In this document: piece after piece, positions 1-5,944 of the stretch | How positions within the stretch are numbered: position 1 is the first letter of the stretch | Layout: each line of letters opens with the position of its first letter | Position numbers and translations under genes: made by a program | The notes under the pieces: generated by a model | What the model was told of the DNA's origin: nothing | Seen by the model: the letters and a program-made list of their open reading frames with translations, nothing else | The model's database searches: none | Origin: an uncultured Clostridium sp. | Lineage (GTDB): Bacteria > Bacillota > Clostridia > Clostridiales > Clostridiaceae | Reading direction: 5' to 3' | Length of the DNA stretch: 6,188 nucleotides | NCBI GenBank assembly: GCA_934746785.1 | Contig: CAKVFO010000177.1 | Coordinates: forward strand, 1-6,188

Positions 1-941
1 TTAGAAGAAGAATTTTTATTAGGAGTAACTTGAATTTTAACAGTATGAGTTCCATAAGTTAAGTTATTTTTAGTGAAGATATCCTTCTTATACATTAAAG
101 AAGTTGAAGAAGTATCAACATCATAAGAAATATTATCGATAATAATTTTAGCAATACCTCTGTTTATAGATGCAAGAGAGTATAAAGAGAAACCAGTACC
201 AGTGAAAGAGAAAGTAGCATAGTTTCCAGATGTATAAGAATACTTACCTTTACCGCCACTATTCTTGCTATTAGAATTATTTATCCAATTACCAACATAA
301 GATATATTAGGATTATCTTCTTCGTAAGTTCCAGCAGAAAGAGATGATGTTTGTGTTAAAGAAATATTTAAATCATTATAATTATAAGTAATTGGTTGTC
401 CATACATTGTGCTTAATTTAATACAACTAGTACATCTATTTAAATTTAAATTGCTAGAATTATTAGTAGTTTTTAAGTTAAGAGTTCCTTCTTTTTTTAC
501 TTTAGCATTAATAATAACTAAAGATCCATTAGTAACAGAAAGTTTCTTATTAGCTCCACTTAAAGTTAAAACTACGCTTGTCTTACCAGGAGTTTTGGTA
601 TCAGTAATTAATGGAGCCTTTAAATCTTTTTGAAATAAAGACCCCATCTTAGCACTAGTTATTTCAAGCATATTACTATCAAAAAGCAAGTCTAAAGATC
701 CACCATAAATATTAGCTCCATTAGTAACATTTACAGCAATAGTTATAGTAGAACCAACAGTTTTATTACCTGTTACACTATAGCTTATTTGAGGAGTTGT
801 ACTAGAGTAAGTAGCAGTAGAAGTTTCAGTGGCAGCAGCTTCTTCTTTAGAGATTCCTGTTAATGTGAATACAGAAGTGAAGAAAAGTAATGTAAATAAG
901 ATATAAAAATATTTTTTGCAATTTTCATTTATGTTTTTCAC
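1..941 (-). CDS. Secreted cohesin-domain protein, 3' end cut by window edge
   Basis: The frame is open from a GTG at 941-939 to the window edge: 313 codons plus two bases, with no stop. GTG is chosen because GGGGGA (953-948) lies six bases upstream, an in-frame TAA occurs at 959-957, and no ATG is available near the N-terminus. Residues 1-37 form a signal peptide: a short Lys-containing start, a hydrophobic core (about 11-30) and a plausible cleavage site after Ala-Ala-Ala37. Residues 50-197 resemble a cohesin/CBM-type beta-sandwich (VGSTITIAVNV, IYGGSLDLLFDSNMLEI, then a TPGKTS strand). Residues 204-313 match a common secreted beta-sandwich module, probably with a galactose-binding-like fold (TYEEDNPNISYVGNW, FSFTGTGFSLYS, YGTHTVKIQVT). 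A CTSC motif sits at 170-173. The likely role is an extracellular docking or carbohydrate-binding protein. A C-terminal dockerin or anchor may lie beyond the edge. The domain names are recalled, not searched. Confidence 0.85.
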   Translation of the reverse strand, partial: MKNINENCKKYFYILFTLLFFTSVFTLTGISKEEAAATETSTATYSSTTPQISYSVTGNKTVGSTITIAVNVTNGANIYGGSLDLLFDSNMLEITSAKMGSLFQKDLKAPLITDTKTPGKTSVVLTLSGANKKLSVTNGSLVIINAKVKKEGTLNLKTTNNSSNLNLNRCTSCIKLSTMYGQPITYNYNDLNISLTQTSSLSAGTYEEDNPNISYVGNWINNSNSKNSGGKGKYSYTSGNYATFSFTGTGFSLYSLASINRGIAKIIIDNISYDVDTSSTSLMYKKDIFTKNNLTYGTHTVKIQVTPNKNSSS

Positions 942-1070
942 ATAAATTCCCCCTTTTTATTAATTTTATATTATATAATATGTAAAGAAAATCAAATATG
1001 AAACCATTCTAGTTCACCATACCTGAAATTATTACAATGTCATAGATACCATTCTTATTTTTAATCTCCC

Positions 1071-1099
1071 CTTTCAAAATATATTGTATCATTTGAAAG
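1071..1099. repeat. 8-bp inverted repeat around a candidate -35 box
   Basis: CTTTCAAA at 1071-1078 is repeated in inverted orientation as TTTGAAAG at 1092-1099, with 13 bases between the arms. The spacer and right arm overlap the candidate -35 hexamer TTGTAT (1084-1089) of the rightward gene, so the repeat could be an operator. In DNA this AT-rich, an 8-bp repeat may also arise by chance. Confidence 0.3.
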
Positions 1100-1206
1100 A
1101 TAAAAAGTATAATATTATGCAAAAAAAGTAAATATTATGGAAATAAGGTTCCTCGTAAATTTAACTTTCATACAATAAAGTATAGAGTTAAAAGTAAAGA
1201 TTATCT

Positions 1207-1212
1207 GGGGGA
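1207..1212 (+). promoter_or_regulatory. Ribosome binding site fixing the transglutaminase-like gene start
   Basis: GGGGGA lies six bases before the ATG at 1219. A second ATG at 1212 overlaps the site, is out of frame and reaches a stop after about a dozen codons. An in-frame TAA at 1195-1197 rules out any longer N-terminus. The ATG at 1219 is therefore the only good start, which matters because the resulting protein has no signal peptide. Confidence 0.8.
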
Positions 1213-1218
1213 TGCTTA

Positions 1219-2637
1219 ATGGCAATATTAAAGGAAGAAAAATTAGTTAATAGTTATAATGAAGAAAATGAAAAATCATCTGAGCCTAAAAAAGAATCAA
1301 TGAATGAAGAAGAATATAAAAAAGAAACAGACACTGCTACAAAAATATTTGGAATAAATTCAACAATAAGTTCCACTAAAAGAGTAATACTAAATGCAAT
1401 AAAGACTGGAATAGAAAATTTAAAAACTCAAATAAATTTAGATAAATATGTTTCAACAATAACTACTTCAAAAATAGGAATGAATTTATATTTTGACACT
1501 TTATATGAATACCCAGAGCTTTTTTATGCAGATTTAACTGTAAGTTGCACTTACTATACAAATAGTAGTGGAGCTATTACAAGATTTTCTTTAAAGGTTA
1601 AATATCTTTATAGTGCAGCTGTAGTGGCAACTATGAAATCTTATCTTAATACCAAAGTTAACGAAATAAAAAATAAGTATTTATATAATGCTTCAAGTCT
1701 TCTTGAGAAAGAATATATTATTCATGATTATTTATTAGAAAACTGCACTTATGATACAGCTTCAAATGTTAAAACAATTTCTCATACAGCTTATGGAGCA
1801 CTTCTAAATTCAAAAGCAGTTTGTGATGGTTATTCCAAAGCAGCTAAACTTTTATTTAATGAATGTGGAATTGATGCAGGTATAGTTACTAGTGATTCTA
1901 TGAACCATGCTTGGAACTATATAAAGATGAATGGATATTATTATTTTCTTGACATAACTTGGGACGATCCTGTACCTGAAACTTATATAAGCAGGTATAG
2001 TTATTTTAATAGGAATAGCAATGAAATGATAAATGGTAATCATACTTGGGTTACTGGAAGTTATCCTGTATCTACAAGTACTGTTTTTAGTTTTTTAAGA
2101 AGTTACAGTAAGTTAACAAGATCAAATGATAAATTGTATCATATAGATGGAAGCAATAACTTGTATGCTATGACTTTGGAAGGTAAAAATAAAGCACTCG
2201 TAAAATCAGCATTTCCTTGGAATAGCAGCTTAGGCCTTGTTGGATACACTAATAATTTATATTATGTTAGATCATTATATTACGCTTCAGAGAAGAAAAC
2301 TTATAATGTTATTGAAAGATTTAATGTAACTACTAAAGCGACTCAAGTTTCTTTTAGAACTTTAGGACAGATAAAAAAGATGTATAAGAAGAATGAAACA
2401 ATAGTAATACAATATACAGATTCACCAAGCTCAACTACTGTAAAGACAACTACTATTTCTATTAAAGTAGAAGGAGATACAAATAGAGATGGTGTTGTAG
2501 ATAGTAAAGATGTTTCAAATGTTACAGCTAAATATAATAAAAGGGCAGGGGAGTCAGGATATCTATCTGAATGGGATTTTAATAAGGATGGAATAATTGA
2601 TATTTATGATATTGTAAAAGTATCATCAAAGTTATAA
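1219..2637 (+). CDS. Transglutaminase-like protein with C-terminal type I-like dockerin
   Basis: This 472-residue protein starts with a charged, Glu/Lys-rich, probably disordered segment (1-40). Residues 40-155 are a helical/beta region common ahead of clostridial transglutaminase-like cores (note YPELFYAD, 98-105). The core at about 160-255 shows the expected triad: Cys202 (AVCDGYS), His230 (NHAWNYI) and Asp245 (FLDITWDDP). Residues 297-416 carry LYHIDGSNNLYAM and NLYYV strands like the DUF5050/propeller-type repeats often found after such cores. Residues 418-472 are a dockerin with two intact calcium loops: Asp420, Asn422, Asp424, Asp431 and Asp453, Asn455, Asp457, Asp464. The family includes cross-linking enzymes and cysteine peptidases, so the reaction (amide transfer or hydrolysis) is open. 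The dockerin implies docking to an extracellular cohesin, yet no signal peptide is present. The gene has its own promoter region and a terminator directly downstream. Confidence 0.9.
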   Translation: MAILKEEKLVNSYNEENEKSSEPKKESMNEEEYKKETDTATKIFGINSTISSTKRVILNAIKTGIENLKTQINLDKYVSTITTSKIGMNLYFDTLYEYPELFYADLTVSCTYYTNSSGAITRFSLKVKYLYSAAVVATMKSYLNTKVNEIKNKYLYNASSLLEKEYIIHDYLLENCTYDTASNVKTISHTAYGALLNSKAVCDGYSKAAKLLFNECGIDAGIVTSDSMNHAWNYIKMNGYYYFLDITWDDPVPETYISRYSYFNRNSNEMINGNHTWVTGSYPVSTSTVFSFLRSYSKLTRSNDKLYHIDGSNNLYAMTLEGKNKALVKSAFPWNSSLGLVGYTNNLYYVRSLYYASEKKTYNVIERFNVTTKATQVSFRTLGQIKKMYKKNETIVIQYTDSPSSTTVKTTTISIKVEGDTNRDGVVDSKDVSNVTAKYNKRAGESGYLSEWDFNKDGIIDIYDIVKVSSKL

Positions 2638-2646
2638 TTAAGTTGG

Positions 2647-2675
2647 CAGTCACTTTAAATAAGTGGCTGTTTTTA
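2647..2675 (+). terminator. Intrinsic terminator of the transglutaminase-like gene
   Basis: A 9-bp stem forms between 2647-2655 and 2661-2669, with one G-T pair and a 5-base loop. It is followed by a run of five T at 2670-2674. It begins ten bases after the TAA stop, so the upstream gene is probably not cotranscribed with the next one. Confidence 0.8.
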
Positions 2676-2734
2676 GTTTCTATTTAGAAGGTTAAAAATT
2701 TTTGTAATTAAATAAAGTTAGTTACATAAAATTC

Positions 2735-2746
2735 TTGTAATTACAA
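2735..2746. promoter_or_regulatory. 12-bp perfect palindrome upstream of the -35 box (candidate operator)
   Basis: TTGTAATTACAA is a perfect 12-bp palindrome ending four bases before the TTGACA of the next promoter. Its first nine bases also occur at 2702-2710, 33 bp upstream, about three helical turns away. The placement suits a transcription factor acting at this promoter. I cannot assign a regulator family from the sequence alone. Confidence 0.4.
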
Positions 2747-2749
2747 AAG

Positions 2750-2777
2750 TTGACATGTAGGGTGTATAGAATATAAT
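2750..2777 (+). promoter_or_regulatory. Strong sigma-A-type promoter of the large secreted protein gene
   Basis: The -35 box is a perfect TTGACA at 2750-2755 and the -10 box a perfect TATAAT at 2772-2777, separated by 16 bp. Transcription should start near 2784, leaving a leader of about 40 bases before the ATG at 2823. It is the best promoter in the window. Confidence 0.8.
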
Positions 2778-2783
2778 TAAAAG

Positions 2784-2795
2784 TGAACATGTTCA
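2784..2795. promoter_or_regulatory. 12-bp perfect palindrome at the predicted transcription start (candidate operator)
   Basis: TGAACATGTTCA is a perfect 12-bp palindrome lying right at the expected start of transcription, a classic position for a repressor. It differs from the Gram-positive LexA box because the GAAC and GTTC half-sites are two bases apart, not four. The regulator is unknown. Confidence 0.45.
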
Positions 2796-2810
2796 AAATA
2801 TTATATTTTA

Positions 2811-2816
2811 GGGGGA
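2811..2816 (+). promoter_or_regulatory. Ribosome binding site of the large secreted protein gene
   Basis: GGGGGA lies six bases before the ATG at 2823. The same sequence and spacing precede the other two genes in the window, which supports all three start choices. Confidence 0.85.
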
Positions 2817-2822
2817 AACTAA

Positions 2823-5800
2823 ATGAAAAAAAAATTATCTCTGATACTAAGTTTTATTTTTACTGTTTTCTTGATTGTTAATAATGTAGAAATGAAGGCA
2901 AAAGCTGATACTACTTCTAAGCCTGAATTAACTATTACATCATCAGATTCAGATAACTATGTTCATTTAAATTGGACAGCACCAGATGAAAATAAATATT
3001 ATTCTTATAGACTTTTTTCAAAAGAGTCTAGTGAACCTAAATTTCAAAGTATACCATCAAAGGCAAAAGTTAAGGTTTTAAATATATATCCTTTAGACGA
3101 TGAAAATGGGAATCCAAAAGGTGATAATTTAAAATCATGGATGGAAAGTCCTAATGAAGAATGTGATAAGGGATATGGAAAAGGACTGATTTCTGTTGAT
3201 AAAATAAGTGTTGCTAATTTTAATAAGAATCCTAGGGCAAATATGATAAATGCTGATGGCACTTGGAAATATGATGTTATAATGCTTGGCTCATGGGATA
3301 CAAACTTTGGTGCAAATCCTAGTAATGATGCAGTAAATTTATTTAGTGAATTTATTGATAGTGGTAGAGGTTTTTTAGCAGGGCATGATACTATAGGATA
3401 TGAATGGGGAACAACTAAAGGTTTAGGACAAATAAGAGATAAATTTAATATTAAAGTTGGATATTGGGGAAATTCTAGTATATCCACAGACGAAGGACAT
3501 CATTATTTTGGAGGATATATTGGAGATAAAGTTACAATAAAGAAAAAGGGGTTATTAACCAATTATCCTTGGAAGATAGAAGATACTAAATCAGCTAAGG
3601 AGTTAGATAAAGATAATAATGTTATATTAACAGTTCCGTATTCACATTCAACTGGAAATTTTGCATATGGTGATATATGGATGACATATTCTGATAATGT
3701 TAAATATAAAGGTTCTAATTTTCCAGATAGTTTAAATGAAAAAGCTAATTATTATTTAACAACATACAATAATACTGCAATGATTCAAACAGGACATTCT
3801 AATGGAGCAGCAACTCCAGATGAACAAAAAGTTCTAGCTAATACACTATTCTATTTAGCACAGGTAACAGAGGATACTAAATGGGATGATCATAAAGGTC
3901 AAGATTTAAAGGCACCAACTAAACCTGAGTTAAAAACTGTAATTAAAGATGGTACCAATAATAAGTTAGTGATATCATACGGTGAATCTCAAGATATAGG
4001 TTCAAGTTATGATTATTATGTTGAAGCAAAGGAAAAAGCAACTGGTAATACAGTTAATTCTGATGTAAAAACAACTACAGTTACTAGTGGATTAAAAGGA
4101 TATTCAATAGTAGTAGATCAAAATAAAGATACAATTCCAGATAATACAATAGAATCTACTTCAACAGAATACACAATAGATAATAAGTTCAATGAAGATT
4201 TCTATGTACACGTAGCAGCAGTAGATAATGCAGGAAATGTATCAGAAGTTTCAACTTATAAATATGTATATCCAACACTAAATTTAACTGCAGGGGATTT
4301 AAATACAGATAATAATACAGTAACTATTAAAGCTGAAGGAAAAGTAACTGATAAAACAATTAAATCAATTACTTTACCAGATGGAACTGTAGTAGAGGGT
4401 TCTAATGCAGAATTTACTGTAGATGTTAATGGAACTTATATTTTTAAAGCTGTTGATAATGAAGGTAATGAAGTTAGTAATGAAATAAGAATTTCTAATA
4501 TTCCAGGTAAGGTTACTTTAGGTGATGTAAAGGTAAATGAAGATAAGGCTTCAACAACATTAAATTGGAGTATTTCAGATAAAACTCAAGATTATTCTTA
4601 TAATGTAAATAGCAAAAAGAGTGATGAAACAGAATTTAAATCAGAATCAGTTAATGGAACAACTTATGTAGATAATAATGCAAAAGATGTGGCACTACCT
4701 GAAAAATCTGAAATTAAAAGTGTTACAACTAATAGAGAAGATAAAACTACTTTAATAAGTTTTAGTGAATCAACTGATAATGGTACAAGCTATGATTACT
4801 ATGTTGATGGAACAGGATTAAATTCTGGATTAACATCTAAATCAGAAACTAAGTCAGCAACAGTAACAAGTGGAATTAAGGGATATTCAATTGTAGTAGA
4901 TCAAAATGAAGATACTATTCCTGATGGAACTATAACAACTACTTCAACTGATTATACTTTTGATAAGCTATATGATACTGATTTCTATGTACATGTAGCA
5001 GCAGTAGATAATGCAGGAAATATCTCAGAAGTATCTTCATTTAAATATGCTTATCCAGTATTAAAATTAACTCCTAATACTACTGAAGTAGTTAAAGATA
5101 CAGTAACAATTACAGCAGAAGCAGCATGTGAAGGAAATAGTATAGTTAAGATTATTACTCCAGATGGAAAAGAAGTAGATGGAGACAAAGCCCAATATAC
5201 TGTGGATGTTAATGGAGCTTATACTTTCAAAGCTATTGATAGTAAAGGTGATGAAGTAACTGAAAGTATAGAAATTACTAATATAGTACCAGATGTTATT
5301 TTAAATGTAGAATCTAATATGAATAGAGTTCATTTAGAAGAAAATTTTGTAGTTGATTTAACTATAGATCATGTTACTAATATTGGAGCTGTGGATGTAA
5401 GATTAAAATATGATGATTCTAAATTAAAACTTTTAAGTATTGATAAAACTCCAGGAGTAATATTCTTTACTCAAAAGGAGAGTAATGATGTTTTAAGATT
5501 TACATTTGTTTCTTTAGGTGATTCAAACTTCATTAATAATAAACAAACTTTATTAAAATTAAACTTTACAGGTACAGCTGCAGGGGATGCACTTATAGAT
5601 ATAATTCCAAGTGTGGTTACAAGTGAAAAACATCCTGAAAGATTTTTAAGAGAGGCTGAATGTGGTGAAACTACTATTAATATTTGTGATAGAAAGTTAA
5701 GAACTGATATAACTTTAGCAGACCTTGCAATGATTGGGAAACATTTAGGAGAAGATCCAGAGAAGTTATTACCTGATATTGATGTTGACTTTAATCTTGA

Positions 5801-5882
5801 TGGAAAAATTGATGAAGCAGATATAGAAAAGGCTTATAATATTATGATAAATAATCCAAATTATAAATATAATGCTGCTTAG
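2823..5882 (+). CDS. Large secreted multidomain protein: DUF5057-like domain, Fn3/Ig-like repeats, cohesin and dockerin
   Basis: The 1019-residue product has a signal peptide (Lys-rich start, hydrophobic 5-22, probable cleavage after AKA28). Residues 34-76 are an Fn3-like start (VHLNWTAPD). Residues 77-358 resemble DUF5057, with an amidotransferase/ThuA-like look: VKVLNIYP 83-90, LKSWM 103-107, GSWDTN 156-161, AGHD 186-189, PYSHSTG 272-278, QTGHSNG 322-328. Fn3-like (364-486) and Ig-like (487-560) modules follow, then a second Fn3-like segment (561-620) and second copies of both (625-748, 749-821). Residues 824-955 are cohesin-like. Residues 956-1012 are dockerin-like: the second loop is intact (Asp989, Asn991, Asp993, Gly994, Asp1000), while the first keeps Asp956 and Asp967 but has Lys958 and Arg960 at calcium positions. 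No LPXTG motif or transmembrane anchor is visible, so attachment is probably by cohesin-dockerin contact. The enzymatic function of the inserted domain is unknown. The gene has its own promoter and terminator. Confidence 0.9.
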   Translation: MKKKLSLILSFIFTVFLIVNNVEMKAKADTTSKPELTITSSDSDNYVHLNWTAPDENKYYSYRLFSKESSEPKFQSIPSKAKVKVLNIYPLDDENGNPKGDNLKSWMESPNEECDKGYGKGLISVDKISVANFNKNPRANMINADGTWKYDVIMLGSWDTNFGANPSNDAVNLFSEFIDSGRGFLAGHDTIGYEWGTTKGLGQIRDKFNIKVGYWGNSSISTDEGHHYFGGYIGDKVTIKKKGLLTNYPWKIEDTKSAKELDKDNNVILTVPYSHSTGNFAYGDIWMTYSDNVKYKGSNFPDSLNEKANYYLTTYNNTAMIQTGHSNGAATPDEQKVLANTLFYLAQVTEDTKWDDHKGQDLKAPTKPELKTVIKDGTNNKLVISYGESQDIGSSYDYYVEAKEKATGNTVNSDVKTTTVTSGLKGYSIVVDQNKDTIPDNTIESTSTEYTIDNKFNEDFYVHVAAVDNAGNVSEVSTYKYVYPTLNLTAGDLNTDNNTVTIKAEGKVTDKTIKSITLPDGTVVEGSNAEFTVDVNGTYIFKAVDNEGNEVSNEIRISNIPGKVTLGDVKVNEDKASTTLNWSISDKTQDYSYNVNSKKSDETEFKSESVNGTTYVDNNAKDVALPEKSEIKSVTTNREDKTTLISFSESTDNGTSYDYYVDGTGLNSGLTSKSETKSATVTSGIKGYSIVVDQNEDTIPDGTITTTSTDYTFDKLYDTDFYVHVAAVDNAGNISEVSSFKYAYPVLKLTPNTTEVVKDTVTITAEAACEGNSIVKIITPDGKEVDGDKAQYTVDVNGAYTFKAIDSKGDEVTESIEITNIVPDVILNVESNMNRVHLEENFVVDLTIDHVTNIGAVDVRLKYDDSKLKLLSIDKTPGVIFFTQKESNDVLRFTFVSLGDSNFINNKQTLLKLNFTGTAAGDALIDIIPSVVTSEKHPERFLREAECGETTINICDRKLRTDITLADLAMIGKHLGEDPEKLLPDIDVDFNLDGKIDEADIEKAYNIMINNPNYKYNAA
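3912..4502 (+). repeat. Internal repeat, copy 1 (Fn3-like plus Ig-like modules)
   Basis: This segment encodes residues 364-560 of the large protein and pairs with 4695-5285 at a constant offset of 783 bp (261 codons) at every anchor I checked. Shared blocks include KGYSIVVDQN...DTIPD, FYVHVAAVDNAGN and TVDVNG. A 27-base run at 4212-4238 is identical to 4995-5021. It looks like an in-frame duplication that has since diverged. Confidence 0.85.
4695..5285 (+). repeat. Internal repeat, copy 2 (Fn3-like plus Ig-like modules)
   Basis: This second copy encodes residues 625-821 and keeps the 261-codon offset across its length. It is preceded by a second Fn3-like start (nt 4515-4643, residues 565-607) matching residues 34-76, but here without the large inserted domain found in copy 1. 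It leads directly into the cohesin-like module. Confidence 0.85.
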
Positions 5883-5901
5883 AAAGTATAAGCTATAATA
5901 T

Positions 5902-5944
5902 AAAAAGTATCAGTTAAATTAGTCGATTTAACTGATACTTTTTT
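5902..5944 (+). terminator. Strong intrinsic terminator after the large gene, probably bidirectional
   Basis: A perfect 18-bp stem forms between 5902-5919 and 5926-5943 with a 6-base loop. The right arm ends in a T run reaching 5944 and the left arm begins with five A, so the hairpin could stop transcription from either side. It starts 20 bases after the TAG stop. Confidence 0.9.

Larger units (their letters stand above)
942..1218. promoter_or_regulatory. Divergent intergenic region with promoters for both flanking genes
   Basis: This AT-rich spacer separates two divergently transcribed genes and so should hold both promoters. For the rightward gene the best candidate is TTGTAT (1084-1089), an 18-bp spacer and a perfect TATAAT (1108-1113), giving a leader of roughly 100 bases. 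For the leftward gene the region 980-965 on the minus strand has overlapping -10-like boxes (TATTAT, TATAAT, TATAAA); the only -35 I can pair is a weak TTTCAT at 1003-998, 17 bp from TATTAT. An 8-bp inverted repeat (1071-1078 and 1092-1099) encloses the rightward -35 candidate. I see no riboswitch and no supported small gene here. Confidence 0.45.

Noticed and set aside
409..633. Plus-strand open frame of 74 codons
   Set aside because: It lies wholly inside the minus-strand cohesin gene, has no ribosome binding site, and the opposite strand carries a signal peptide and recognisable modules.
1029..1053. Tiny minus-strand frame (about six codons) behind a GGGGAG at 1071-1066, possible leader peptide
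   Set aside because: It is only six codons long, the spacing to the start is wide, and no attenuator hairpin follows it.
1003..1055. Direct repeat ACCATTCT at 1003-1010 and 1048-1055
   Set aside because: It is only eight bases long, two copies, with no link to promoter elements.
1852..2043. Minus-strand open frame of 63 codons
   Set aside because: It is antisense to the catalytic core of the transglutaminase-like gene, where the plus-strand triad is clear; it is a chance frame.
2784..2795. LexA (SOS) box
   Set aside because: The Gram-positive LexA consensus needs four bases between GAAC and GTTC; here there are two.
3044..3487. Minus-strand open frame of 147 codons
   Set aside because: It is antisense to the DUF5057-like region of the large gene; its composition looks like a reverse translation of that domain and no start signal is present.
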